DNA of 64,000 nt from Pseudomonas sp. Q2-TVG4-2 (lineage in GTDB: Bacteria > Pseudomonadota > Gammaproteobacteria > Pseudomonadales > Pseudomonadaceae): assembly GCF_013620795.1 (NCBI RefSeq), contig NZ_LGLW01000004.1, forward strand, positions 496,001 through 560,000, in the 5' to 3' direction. The notes beneath the pieces were generated by a model, which saw only the letters and a program-made list of their open reading frames with translations, was not told the origin of the DNA and ran no database searches. Positions 54,916 to 63,225 of this stretch are shown one piece after another (position 1 is the stretch's first letter; each line of letters opens with the position of its first letter). A program made the translations under genes and the position numbers.

Positions 54916-56448
54916 ATGGCAATCGTAGACATCCACGGTCACCCCATCGAACAGAGCACCCTGCGCGAACAACAGACCTCTCGCCTCGGCCAGCTGCAGC
55001 AGGAATTCGCCGAGCATCCATCCAACGGGCTCACACCGCCCAAGCTGGCCGGCATCCTCCGAACCGCCGAGCAAGGCGACATCAAGGCCCAGTGCGAACT
55101 GTTCCAAGACATGGAAGAGAAAGATGCGCACCTGCTCGCCGAGATCGGCAAGCGCCGCCGGGCGCTGACCACTGTCGACTGGGCGGTGGTCCCACCACGC
55201 AACCCGAGCGCCGCAGAGCAGGCCGAGGCCGACTGGCTGAACGAAGTACTTCAGGATCTGCCCGACTTCGAGGACCTGCTGTTCGACATGCTCGATGCGA
55301 TCGGCAAAGGCTTTGCCGGCATCGAGCTGGAATGGGAGCGGTACGGCCGCGAGTGGATGCCCAAGGCGTTCAACTACCGCGAGGCGTCCTGGTTCCAGCT
55401 GGATCCAGCCACCCGCTCCGAACTGCGCCTACGCGATGGCAGTGCCGAGGGCGAGCCCCTGCAGCCGTTCGGCTGGATCATGCATCAGCACAAGGCCAAG
55501 TCCGGCTATGTCGCGCGCGGCGGCTTGTATCGTGTGCTGGCTTGGCCGTACCTGTTCAAGAACTACGCCGTCCGGGATCTCGCCGAGTTCCTGGAGATCT
55601 ATGGCCTGCCGGTCCGCCTGGGCAAATACCCAAGCGGCGCAACTGCAGACGAAAAAGCCACCCTGCTGCGCGCCGTAGTCAACATCGGCCACAACGCGGC
55701 CGGCATCATCCCCGAAGACATGGCGATCGACTTCAAGGAAGCGGCCAAGGGCCAGCACGACCCGTTCGACTGGATGGTGCAGTGGGCCGAGAAGAGCATG
55801 TCCAAGGCCATCCTCGGCGGCACGCTCACCAGCCAGGCCGACGGCAAGAGCAGCACCAACGCCTTGGGCGCAGTACACAACGAAGTGCGCCACGACCTGC
55901 TCAAGGCCGATGCCAAACAGGTCGCCACCACGTTGCGCCAGTACCTTCTCTATCCGCTCCTGGTGCTGAACAAGGGCGGCGAGCGCGACCCCCGCCGCTT
56001 GCCACGCTTCCAGTTCGACCTTGTCGAAGCGGAAGATCTCGGCACCTACGCCGAAGCACTGCCCAAGCTAGTCGAGGCCGGCATGCAGATCCCGGTCAGC
56101 TGGGCACACGACAAGTTGCGCATTCCGCTGCCGGGCAAAGATGACGCCGTGCTTGGCACTGGCGCGCAGGCCGAGCCGGTCACTGCCGCCACCCGCGTTG
56201 CCGCGCTCAAGAGCAAGCCGGACAACGACCCGATCGACGATCTGGCCGAGCAGCTCGCCAACGACTGGGAGCCCGTGGTCGAACTGGTCGCGCCGGTGCA
56301 GCAGCTGCTCGCCAGCTGTAAAAGCTTGGAAGAATTTCGCGATCGTCTGCCCGAGGTCATCCCCCAGCTGGACGCCAGCCAGTTCGCCGAGCTTATCGCC
56401 CAAGGCATGTTCGCCGGCACCCTGGCCGGCCGGACTGGGGCGGTCTGA
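54916..56448 (+). CDS. Portal protein, DUF935 (Mu gp29-like)
   Basis: 510 residues. LRTAEQGDIKAQCELFQDME, KRRRALTTVDWAVVPP and AEKSMSKAILGGTLTSQADG are typical of DUF935 portals, which form the dodecameric DNA gate. Start: AGGA lies ten bases before the ATG at 54916; an ATG two codons earlier (54910) is possible. Overlaps the F-like gene (TGATG). Confidence 0.92.
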   Translation: MAIVDIHGHPIEQSTLREQQTSRLGQLQQEFAEHPSNGLTPPKLAGILRTAEQGDIKAQCELFQDMEEKDAHLLAEIGKRRRALTTVDWAVVPPRNPSAAEQAEADWLNEVLQDLPDFEDLLFDMLDAIGKGFAGIELEWERYGREWMPKAFNYREASWFQLDPATRSELRLRDGSAEGEPLQPFGWIMHQHKAKSGYVARGGLYRVLAWPYLFKNYAVRDLAEFLEIYGLPVRLGKYPSGATADEKATLLRAVVNIGHNAAGIIPEDMAIDFKEAAKGQHDPFDWMVQWAEKSMSKAILGGTLTSQADGKSSTNALGAVHNEVRHDLLKADAKQVATTLRQYLLYPLLVLNKGGERDPRRLPRFQFDLVEAEDLGTYAEALPKLVEAGMQIPVSWAHDKLRIPLPGKDDAVLGTGAQAEPVTAATRVAALKSKPDNDPIDDLAEQLANDWEPVVELVAPVQQLLASCKSLEEFRDRLPEVIPQLDASQFAELIAQGMFAGTLAGRTGAV

Positions 56449-57569
56449 TGGTCGACCTGGTCGCGCTACCACCGGCGGAGGCCATCGAGTACTTCCGCCA
56501 GAAGGGCTTCGCTGTTGGCTTCGACTACCGCGACGTCTGGCAGGCGCAGCATCAGTCCGCATTCACCGTGGCCAAGGCCATGCAGCTCGATCTGCTCCAG
56601 GACATCCGCGCCGAGGTCGACCGGGCATTGGCCGAAGGCACCACGCTGCAGGACTTCCAGAAGCGGCTTATGCCCACCCTGCAGGCGAAAGGCTGGTGGG
56701 GCCGGCAGGATCGGCTGGATCCGCTGACCGGTGAGGTGCGCGACGTCCAGCTGGGCAGCCCGCGCCGGCTCAAAGTTATCTATGACACCAACCTGCGCAC
56801 CGCCCACAGCGAAGGCCAATGGCAGCGCATCCAGGACCGCAAGGCCGCGTTTCCCTACCTGCAGTACGACGGCGGCAACTCGGAAAACCCCCGCCTGCAG
56901 CACAGCGCCTGGGACGGCCTGGTGCTCTCGGTGGATGATCCATTCTGGCAGAGCCATATGCCGGTCAAGGAATGGGGCTGCAAGTGCCGAGTCATCCCGA
57001 TGACGGCGGGCCAGCTGCAGCGCCAAGGCATCGAGGTCAGCGAGTCGCCGAAGGTGCCCAGCGTCCCCTTCGTTAACAAGCGTACCGGTGAAGTGCAGCA
57101 GATCCCGAAGGGCGTCCACCCAGCGTTCCACTATCCACCAGGTGGGCGTCGCGCCAGCCTGAGCCAGCACCTGGTCGACAAGGTCGCCGCAGCACCGGCT
57201 GCCCTCGCACGTGCCAGCATCGCCGACCTGGTCACCGGTCAGGCCTTTGCCGAGTGGCACCGCAAACCGGCCGGTAGCTTTCCCGTTGGCTTGTTAGGCC
57301 AGAACGTTGCCGATCGCGTTGGTGCCAAGACATCGGTCGTCACCCTGACCGAAGCGGTTCTAGCCGAGCAGCTCGCCAACCAGCCGACGATACTCGTCGA
57401 GGATTACGCCCTGGTGCAAATGATTGTCGACCGTGCCATACCCAACCTGCAGGCGGACGGTAGCCTGCTCTATGTGGTCGAGCAGGCAGATGGGTCGATA
57501 CTGCAGCTGACCATTCACCAAGCCGAATCGGAAGTGGTTGTTCGGAGCTTGGCTCGAATGTTCCGGTGA
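56448..57569 (+). CDS. F: Mu F-like head morphogenesis protein with C-terminal extra domain (gp30)
   Basis: 373 residues. The Phage_Mu_F domain (about 60-215) carries LRTAHSEGQWQRIQDRKAA and WGCKCRVIPMTAGQ. F is a minor head protein needed for capsid assembly. From about 245 a further domain follows (TGQAFAEWHRKPAGSFPVGL ... QLTIHQAESEVV), which looks like the PBECR class of polyvalent nuclease/toxin-fold domains often fused to F proteins; this is a pattern-level call. Confidence 0.85.
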   Translation: MVDLVALPPAEAIEYFRQKGFAVGFDYRDVWQAQHQSAFTVAKAMQLDLLQDIRAEVDRALAEGTTLQDFQKRLMPTLQAKGWWGRQDRLDPLTGEVRDVQLGSPRRLKVIYDTNLRTAHSEGQWQRIQDRKAAFPYLQYDGGNSENPRLQHSAWDGLVLSVDDPFWQSHMPVKEWGCKCRVIPMTAGQLQRQGIEVSESPKVPSVPFVNKRTGEVQQIPKGVHPAFHYPPGGRRASLSQHLVDKVAAAPAALARASIADLVTGQAFAEWHRKPAGSFPVGLLGQNVADRVGAKTSVVTLTEAVLAEQLANQPTILVEDYALVQMIVDRAIPNLQADGSLLYVVEQADGSILQLTIHQAESEVVVRSLARMFR

Positions 57570-57733
57570 GCGGCCAAGCCAAGCAAGCGCAGCGCCCATA
57601 CGAAGCACAAAGCGCTAATCGCTATCAGGCGCTGGCTTTGATAGTTCTTGGATGCTGTGAGCGCTTCTAACGGCCTTCTAACGGTGCTTGATATATCATT
57701 GAGCCATCTGAATGACGCGATGGCTAGCAAAGG

Positions 57734-58519
57734 ATGGATCTAAATATCACGCAGTGGGCGATGACGATCATAGGCGGCTTGATTGTTGGATTGATTGTGG
57801 AAGAACGGAAAGCAATCAAGCGGTGGATGCTACGTCCTGCACGAGTAGCCAAAAAATTTATTTCACTGTGTCGCGCTGAGGTCACGATTCCCGCTGGGAT
57901 TCTTAATACATCGGTGGTGTTGCTGCTGCTCCACACCGGGCTGATTTATGCCCTCGGTTTAGACTGGATTACACCTGATGTGCTGAAAAGCGATTGGTAT
58001 CTCTCCGCGATTATCGCCATCGCCTTTCTTCTTATCGTTTTCCTTGCCGACTTTATACGTGGCCAACGTCGCGCAACAGCGGGAGACCAAACCCCTAGCC
58101 AACCGGTCAAGGCTGAACAAATTCGAGAAGCGATCAAGACCGCCGCACTTCATGGCGAATCGTTAACAGGTACCGTAGGTCAGGGCAGCGTCGTGGCGGA
58201 GATCGAGGATGCTCACCCGGCATCTAGCTCCTCTATTGCGTCAGCCACACTGATCGCCCATCAGATTCCGCCGGATACCGCTTTGCCTGGACCCGACAAA
58301 GTACTAGTAGCGATTGCAGCCGTCGGGCCTAATTTCGTTACGACACAGGCAATTCGCGCCCAAGCTATGTACGAGAAGATTGATACGGTCAGGCTTTATC
58401 TTTCCATGCTAAAAAGTGGGGGCATGGCTACCCCGGTCCCCGGGCCGCAAGGTCAACAGTTCTGGGTGCTAACCAACAAAGGCTTACGGCGCCTGAGAGA
58501 AATCGCAAAAACCCACTGA
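57734..58519 (+). CDS. Membrane protein with C-terminal winged helix, cargo (moron) gene
   Basis: 261 residues. Hydrophobic segments at about 8-22, 52-75 (AGILNTSVVLLLLHTGLIYA) and 88-108 (LSAIIAIAFLLIVFLADF). A linker follows, then a C-terminal winged-helix-like part (TTQAIRAQAMYEKIDTVRLY, ending VLTNKGLRRLREI). It sits in a low-GC island of about 1 kb between F and the protease gene, where Mu has no such gene. Its upstream DNA has a repeated TTCTAACGG and TATATC, possibly its own promoter. The function is unknown; membrane sensing or phage exclusion is conceivable. Confidence 0.7.
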   Translation: MDLNITQWAMTIIGGLIVGLIVEERKAIKRWMLRPARVAKKFISLCRAEVTIPAGILNTSVVLLLLHTGLIYALGLDWITPDVLKSDWYLSAIIAIAFLLIVFLADFIRGQRRATAGDQTPSQPVKAEQIREAIKTAALHGESLTGTVGQGSVVAEIEDAHPASSSSIASATLIAHQIPPDTALPGPDKVLVAIAAVGPNFVTTQAIRAQAMYEKIDTVRLYLSMLKSGGMATPVPGPQGQQFWVLTNKGLRRLREIAKTH

Positions 58520-58566
58520 ACCCCGTCAGCCTGTAACCCCCTGCTCATGCCGCCGACACTGGCGGC
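58516..58566 (+). promoter_or_regulatory. Late-promoter-like element, copy 2 (upstream of protease/scaffold)
   Basis: CTGAACCCC at 58516 lies 51 bp before the ATG at 58567, and GCCGCC-GACACT-GGCGGC forms an inverted repeat just before the start. Without gaps it matches the element at 49728 at the first 18 positions except three and at the last 18 except three. It overlaps the stop of the preceding gene. Confidence 0.55.
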
Positions 58567-59631
58567 ATGAAGACACAACACGCCCCCACCTCTGCCATCG
58601 CCGCCTGCACGTTCGAGATTCGCTCGGAGGGTGCCGCCATCCAGCTGTTCCCAGCCGGCGCTTTCAAGGCGCGTGACGGGCGGCCTCGGGACGTGACGGC
58701 CGGTCACTGGTATATCGACGCGCAGATCGCCGCCCGGCTGATCGCCTTGGTGGCCGCTCGCGCTACCGATCTCGTCATCGACTACGAACACCAGACCCTC
58801 AACAGCGAGACCAACGGCCAGCCCGCGCCCGCCGCCGGCTGGTTCCAGGGCACCGTTCTGGAATGGCGCGAAGGCCTCGGCCTGTTCGCCACCCAAGTGC
58901 AGTGGACGGAGAAAGCCGCTGGCTTCATCGCGGCCAAGGAATACCGCTACCTGAGCCCCGTCTTCAGCTACGACATGCAGACCGGCGAAGTCCTCAACCT
59001 GCTGCACGTCGCGCTTACCAACTATCCCGCACTCGACGGCATGGCCTCCCTGCCGGCGCTGGCGGCTGCCCGTTTCGAACTGGCCGACCCGGCCGCCACA
59101 TCCGCAAAGGAGAACCAAAGTGTGAACAAAGAAGCGCTGATTGCACTGCTGGGTCTGTCCACAGACGCCAGCGAAGAAGACATCCAGACCGCCCTGACGG
59201 TGCTCAAGGCCGACGCTGGCAAGGTGGGCGAACTGCAAACCGCCCTGGCTGCGACCAAGACTGAAGGTCAGCCGGACCCCTCGAAATTCGTTCCGCTCAG
59301 CGTCGTCGAGTCGCTCAAACAGGACATCGCTGCGCTCAAGACCAGCCAAGTTGAAGGCGAAGTTGGCGAGCTGGTGAAAGCCGGCCTGGCCGATGGTCGC
59401 CTGCTGCCAGCTCAGGAGAAGTGGGCGAGCGACCTCGGCAAGAAAGACGTCGCCGCGCTCAAGACCTACCTGGAGCAAACCCCGGCGATCGCCGCGCTCA
59501 AAGGCCAGCAGACCCACCGCCACCAGTCCGAACCCCCTGCCACCGTCGAGCAGCTGGACACCGAAGCCCTGGCCGTATGCAAGGCCATGGGCGTCGAGCC
59601 GGCGGATTACCTCGCCACTTTGAAAGCGTAA
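58567..59631 (+). CDS. I: Head maturation protease I with embedded scaffold Z (Mu gp32-like)
   Basis: 354 residues. The protease half (about 1-175) has AGHWYIDAQIAARLIALVAA, LVIDYEHQTLNS and KEYRYLSPVFSYD typical of Mu I. The second half is a helical scaffold. Inside the frame, AAGGAG at 59107-59112 precedes a GTG at 59122 by nine bases, giving a separate 169-residue scaffold (Z) as in Mu. Confidence 0.9.
   Translation: MKTQHAPTSAIAACTFEIRSEGAAIQLFPAGAFKARDGRPRDVTAGHWYIDAQIAARLIALVAARATDLVIDYEHQTLNSETNGQPAPAAGWFQGTVLEWREGLGLFATQVQWTEKAAGFIAAKEYRYLSPVFSYDMQTGEVLNLLHVALTNYPALDGMASLPALAAARFELADPAATSAKENQSVNKEALIALLGLSTDASEEDIQTALTVLKADAGKVGELQTALAATKTEGQPDPSKFVPLSVVESLKQDIAALKTSQVEGEVGELVKAGLADGRLLPAQEKWASDLGKKDVAALKTYLEQTPAIAALKGQQTHRHQSEPPATVEQLDTEALAVCKAMGVEPADYLATLKA
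59122..59631 (+). CDS. Z: Scaffold protein Z from an internal start in gene I
   Basis: 169 residues from an in-frame GTG (codon 186 of I) with a textbook AAGGAG nine bases upstream. The product is helical and charged (VNKEALIALLGLSTDASEED), as expected for a capsid scaffold that is later removed. Confidence 0.65.
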   Translation: MNKEALIALLGLSTDASEEDIQTALTVLKADAGKVGELQTALAATKTEGQPDPSKFVPLSVVESLKQDIAALKTSQVEGEVGELVKAGLADGRLLPAQEKWASDLGKKDVAALKTYLEQTPAIAALKGQQTHRHQSEPPATVEQLDTEALAVCKAMGVEPADYLATLKA

Positions 59632-59640
59632 GGAGCCCCC

Positions 59641-60039
59641 ATGCCCGCTCTCACCCGCGACCGCAACACCCCACTCAAGAACGCCGAGGTCATCGGCGTC
59701 CCGGCCGCGACCAACACCGTCGTTTATGCCGGCGCGATCGTTGTGGCCACCGCCACCGGTTTTGCCGCACCCGGTAGCACCGCCGTCGGATTGACCTACC
59801 TCGGCCGCGCTGAGGAATCAGTGGACAACAGCAGCGGCGCCGATGGTGCGGCCACCGTCCTGGTCCGCCGCCTCAATGCCTTCAAGTGGGGCAATGACGG
59901 ATCCATCACCCAGGCCCACCAAGGCAAAACAGCCTACATCGTCGACGACCAGACCCTGGCCGCCACTGACGGCACCGGTACCCGTTCCGCCGCTGGGCGC
60001 ATCGTCGGCATCGAGTCCGACGGCGTCTGGATCGAATAA
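59641..60039 (+). CDS. DUF2190-type head decoration protein
   Basis: 132 residues, beta-rich (ATNTVVYAGAIVVATATGFA, GRAEESVDNSSGADG). It resembles DUF2190 capsid-decoration proteins that sit between scaffold and capsid genes. AAGGAG precedes the start. Confidence 0.75.
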   Translation: MPALTRDRNTPLKNAEVIGVPAATNTVVYAGAIVVATATGFAAPGSTAVGLTYLGRAEESVDNSSGADGAATVLVRRLNAFKWGNDGSITQAHQGKTAYIVDDQTLAATDGTGTRSAAGRIVGIESDGVWIE

Positions 60040-60053
60040 GGAGTTTCCCGAAT

Positions 60054-60962
60054 ATGCTCATCAATAAAGCAGCCCTCGCCGCCGTATTCCTGGCGTTGAA
60101 GACCACCTTCAACAAAGCCTTCGAAGCGGCCCCCAGCACCTGGCAGAAGATCGCCATGGAGGTTCCGTCCAACAGCGGGCAGAACGATTACACCTGGCTG
60201 AGCAACTTCCCCAAGATGCGTCGCTGGATCGGCGCCAAGGTCGCCAAGGCGCTGGAAGCCTACAAGTACGTCGTGGTCAACGAAGACTTCGAAGCCACCG
60301 TCGAGGTCGACCGCAACCACATCGAAGATGACCAGCTGGGCATCTACCAGCCCCAGGCGCAGATGGCCGGCTACTCGGCCGCTCAGCTGCCTGATGAGTT
60401 GGTTTACGAGGCGGTCAACGGCGGCTTCGTCAAGCTCTGCTATGACGGCCAGTACTTCTTCGACACCGACCACCCAGTGGGCGGCAACTCGGTAAGCAAC
60501 AAGATCACCGCAGCGCTCTCCAACGCCACCCTGGCAGCGGCCAAGGCCGGCTACGGCACCGCGCGCACTGGCATGAAGCTGTTCAAGGACGAAGAAGGCC
60601 GCTCCCTGAACATCACGCCCACCGTGCTGGTTGTCAGCCCGGCCCTGGAAGACACAGCCCGCGCGCTCCTGACCGACGCCAAGCTGGCCGACGGCAACCC
60701 GAACCCCTACAAGGGCACCGCTGAACTGGTGGTCGATGGGCGCATCGAGTCCGACACCGCCTGGTTCCTGCTCGACACCAGCAAGCCGGTCAAGCCGTTC
60801 GTCTACCAGCCACGCAAGAAGCCGGTGTTCGTCTCACAGACCAACCCCGAAGCCGAGGACGTGTTCAACCTGAAGAAGTACAAGTTCGGCGCCGAAGCAC
60901 GCGCTGCAGCTGGCTACGGCTTCTGGCAGCTCGCCTTCGGTTCCACCGGCACCGGCGCATAA
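60054..60962 (+). CDS. T: Major capsid protein T (Mu gp34-like)
   Basis: 302 residues. LKTTFNKAFEAAPSTWQKIA, LSNFPKMRRWIG and YFFDTDHPVGG mark the Mu T-type HK97-fold capsid protein. AAGGAG lies upstream. About 400 copies build the head. Confidence 0.92.
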   Translation: MLINKAALAAVFLALKTTFNKAFEAAPSTWQKIAMEVPSNSGQNDYTWLSNFPKMRRWIGAKVAKALEAYKYVVVNEDFEATVEVDRNHIEDDQLGIYQPQAQMAGYSAAQLPDELVYEAVNGGFVKLCYDGQYFFDTDHPVGGNSVSNKITAALSNATLAAAKAGYGTARTGMKLFKDEEGRSLNITPTVLVVSPALEDTARALLTDAKLADGNPNPYKGTAELVVDGRIESDTAWFLLDTSKPVKPFVYQPRKKPVFVSQTNPEAEDVFNLKKYKFGAEARAAAGYGFWQLAFGSTGTGA

Positions 60963-60976
60963 GGGAGGGTTCTGAA

Positions 60977-61402
60977 ATGGCTAGAGCACCTGCCAAGCGC
61001 ACGACCAAACCGTCAACAAAGCCAACCCCGGCAAAGTATGTGGTGGTTAGCGGCGCCGAGCCCGAGCTGCTGGATGGCATCTTCGTCCGCAGCCTACCAC
61101 CGACCTTCCGCCGCGCCGGTTTCAGCTTCACCCCTGAAGGCTCCGGCCTGCTCCTGGAGAACCTGACCCAGGCGCAGCTGGACGCGATCGAGGCCGAGCC
61201 GATGCTCAGCGTAACCCAGGCGCAGTTCCCGGCGACCGCCGAGGCTGATGCCAAGCTCGCCGAGTTGGCCAAGGCCCAGGCCGCAACCGAACCCACGGAA
61301 CCGGCTGCTCCGACTGCCGACGATGCCAAAGCCAATGCAAATTCGGCGGGCGGTACCGGCGGCACTCAGGGTGACCAGGACAACACGGAAGGTAACGCCT
61401 GA
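60977..61402 (+). CDS. Mu gp35-like protein
   Basis: 141 residues. A basic N-terminus, a central fold (FVRSLPPTFRRAGFSFTPEG) and a Gly/Ala/Thr-rich C-terminal tail. Position after T equals Mu gp35; exact function unknown. Confidence 0.75.
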   Translation: MARAPAKRTTKPSTKPTPAKYVVVSGAEPELLDGIFVRSLPPTFRRAGFSFTPEGSGLLLENLTQAQLDAIEAEPMLSVTQAQFPATAEADAKLAELAKAQAATEPTEPAAPTADDAKANANSAGGTGGTQGDQDNTEGNA

Positions 61403-61902
61403 TGTACGCCAGCGCCTCCCAGTTTCTGAAGCGTTACAGCGCCGAAGAGATCGCCCAGCGTGCCGACGCCAGCATCCCGCCGATGGTCTATGGCGAGCTG
61501 CTGACCAAAGCCGCTGCCGGTGATGACCTGTCTGCCTATTCCCCCGAAGAGCAGACAGCAGCCGGGCAGGCGCTGGCCAGGGTCGATCGCGCCCTGCAGG
61601 ACGCCGAACAGACCATCAACACTTATCTGGGCGGGCGCTACCAGCTCCCGCTCAGCAACGCGCCGGAGGTGCTCGAACGCATCGCCGGCCAACTGGCCCG
61701 CTACTTCCTTTACGACGACGCGGCCACTGAGCAGATCACCACCCTCTACAAGGACTCCATCAAGTTCCTGGAGAGCGTGGCCACCGGCAAGGTCCAGCTC
61801 GGCCCGACCGACAGCGGCGCGATCGCGCAGCCCTCGGCCGGCGCGGAGATGGTCAGCGCCGGCCTGGTATTCGCCCGTGACAGCAGCCGAGGCTTCATCT
61901 GA
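61402..61902 (+). CDS. DUF1320 head-tail connector (Mu gp36-like)
   Basis: 166 residues. MYASASQFLKRYSAEEIAQR, NTYLGGRYQLPL and LARYFLYDDAATEQI are the DUF1320 pattern. It shares one base with each neighbour. Likely a head-completion protein. Confidence 0.88.
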   Translation: MYASASQFLKRYSAEEIAQRADASIPPMVYGELLTKAAAGDDLSAYSPEEQTAAGQALARVDRALQDAEQTINTYLGGRYQLPLSNAPEVLERIAGQLARYFLYDDAATEQITTLYKDSIKFLESVATGKVQLGPTDSGAIAQPSAGAEMVSAGLVFARDSSRGFI

Positions 61903-62414
61903 TGGCCGTCAGCATCCGCATCGCCCACAACCTGCCACAGGTGCAGCGGTTGTTCCAGCAGATCCGCCGCGTTGGCGGTGACCCGACGCCGCTCCTGGAG
62001 GACATCGCCTTTCTCGGTGAAAGCAGCACCCGTGCCCGCTTCCGCAGCCAGACCGCCCCCGACGGTCAGCGCTGGAAGCCGAGCCTCCGTGCCCAGCTCA
62101 ACGGCGGCAAGACCCTGACCAAGGACGGCCATCTGGGCGACTCGGTTGGCAGCTACGTCAATCAGAAGTCTGCTGTCTGGGGCGTCAACCGGATCTACGC
62201 CGCCATTCACCAGTTCGGCGGCACGATCAAAGCCAAGGGCTCGGGCGGGCTGCGTTTCGCCATCCCCGGCATCGGCTGGCGCACCGCCAAACAGGTCGAG
62301 ATACCAGCGCGTCCGTACCTCGGCCTTTCCGACGATGACCGTCAGGACATCCTCGACCTGGTCAGCAATCACCTCAGCGATCTAGTGCGCCGTGGCGCGC
62401 CGGGAGGTGCCTGA
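61902..62414 (+). CDS. G: Virion morphogenesis protein G (Mu gp31-like)
   Basis: 170 residues. LVEDIA-type helix, then STRARFRSQTAPDGQRWKPS, IHQFGGTIKAKG and IPARPYLGLSDDDR are the phage virion morphogenesis (G) signature. In Mu this gene lies between F and I; here it comes after gp36, as in other Mu-like phages. Confidence 0.88.
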   Translation: MAVSIRIAHNLPQVQRLFQQIRRVGGDPTPLLEDIAFLGESSTRARFRSQTAPDGQRWKPSLRAQLNGGKTLTKDGHLGDSVGSYVNQKSAVWGVNRIYAAIHQFGGTIKAKGSGGLRFAIPGIGWRTAKQVEIPARPYLGLSDDDRQDILDLVSNHLSDLVRRGAPGGA

Positions 62415-63004
62415 TGCTTGGCGATCTGGAGACCCAGCTGGTCGACCTGCTCAAGGGCAGCGAGCTTGGCCTGCGCTTGAAGGTTGTCGACAGCCTGCCG
62501 GATACGCCTGACAGCGATCTGGTCAAGCGCTGGGGGCTCGACGCCCCGGCGGCCTATGTCGTCGCAGCAGACGGCACCCTGAGCCAAGCCATCGCTACGC
62601 CGCAATTCGTGGTTGTCCTTGTTGCCCGGAATGCCCGTGGTCATCAGGCCGCTCGACGTGGTGACGGCAAAACGGTTGGCCTGTACCAGATGCTCGATGC
62701 GGCGATAGCCGAGCTACATGGCGGGCAAACCGCGGACGCCAGCTGGCAGGTCACCCGCTACCAGTTCTTGCATGACAGCCAGTTCCGCGACCAGGGCCTG
62801 CAGATAGCCCTGTTGCAGATCCAGGCCGACACCGACCCCCCGCAAAAGGATGCCGTGAACCTGGGCGAGTTCCTCGAATTTCACTCCGACTTTGACATAT
62901 CGCCCCTCGCCACAGCTGAAGACCGTGAGCGTTGGGTCAACGAAGACCACGCCGCCCCGGCGCCGGATCTGCAATCGCACATCAACCCGCAGGAGGGGAT
63001 ATGA
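62414..63004 (+). CDS. DUF1834 tail-terminator-like protein (Mu gp37-like)
   Basis: 196 residues, matching DUF1834 (LRLKVVDSLPDTPDSDLVKR, ATPQFVVVLVARNARG, YQMLDAAIAELHG). Likely tail terminator or completion protein. Overlaps neighbours by 1 and 4 bp. Confidence 0.85.
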   Translation: MLGDLETQLVDLLKGSELGLRLKVVDSLPDTPDSDLVKRWGLDAPAAYVVAADGTLSQAIATPQFVVVLVARNARGHQAARRGDGKTVGLYQMLDAAIAELHGGQTADASWQVTRYQFLHDSQFRDQGLQIALLQIQADTDPPQKDAVNLGEFLEFHSDFDISPLATAEDRERWVNEDHAAPAPDLQSHINPQEGI

Positions 63005-63222
63005 GCAAACCCGTTTATCTGGTGCCAGCCGAGGGCCTCAAGGTCCGCCATCCGCTCGGTGGCCACCTCAAGGCCGAGGGCGACCACGTGATGCTCGACA
63101 GCTACTGGCGCCGCCGTATCGCGGACAAATCGGTAGCCGAGGGTGAACCGCCTCAAGCGGCCACGCCAGCAACCGAGGGCACCCAGCCCAAAGCCACCAA
63201 GCCTGCGGCAGCCAAGGAGTAA
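63001..63222 (+). CDS. DUF2635 protein (Mu gp38-like)
   Basis: 73 residues. VYLVPAEGLKVRHPLGGHLK and VMLDSYWRRRI are the DUF2635 pattern; the end is Ala/Lys/Pro-rich. GGAGG lies upstream. Always directly before the tail sheath gene. Confidence 0.85.
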   Translation: MSKPVYLVPAEGLKVRHPLGGHLKAEGDHVMLDSYWRRRIADKSVAEGEPPQAATPATEGTQPKATKPAAAKE

Positions 63223-63225
63223 CCC

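Noticed and set aside
60391..60398. CTGATGAG in the capsid gene
   Set aside because: Chance match to the hammerhead core within coding sequence; no CGAAA and no flanking stems at the right distances.
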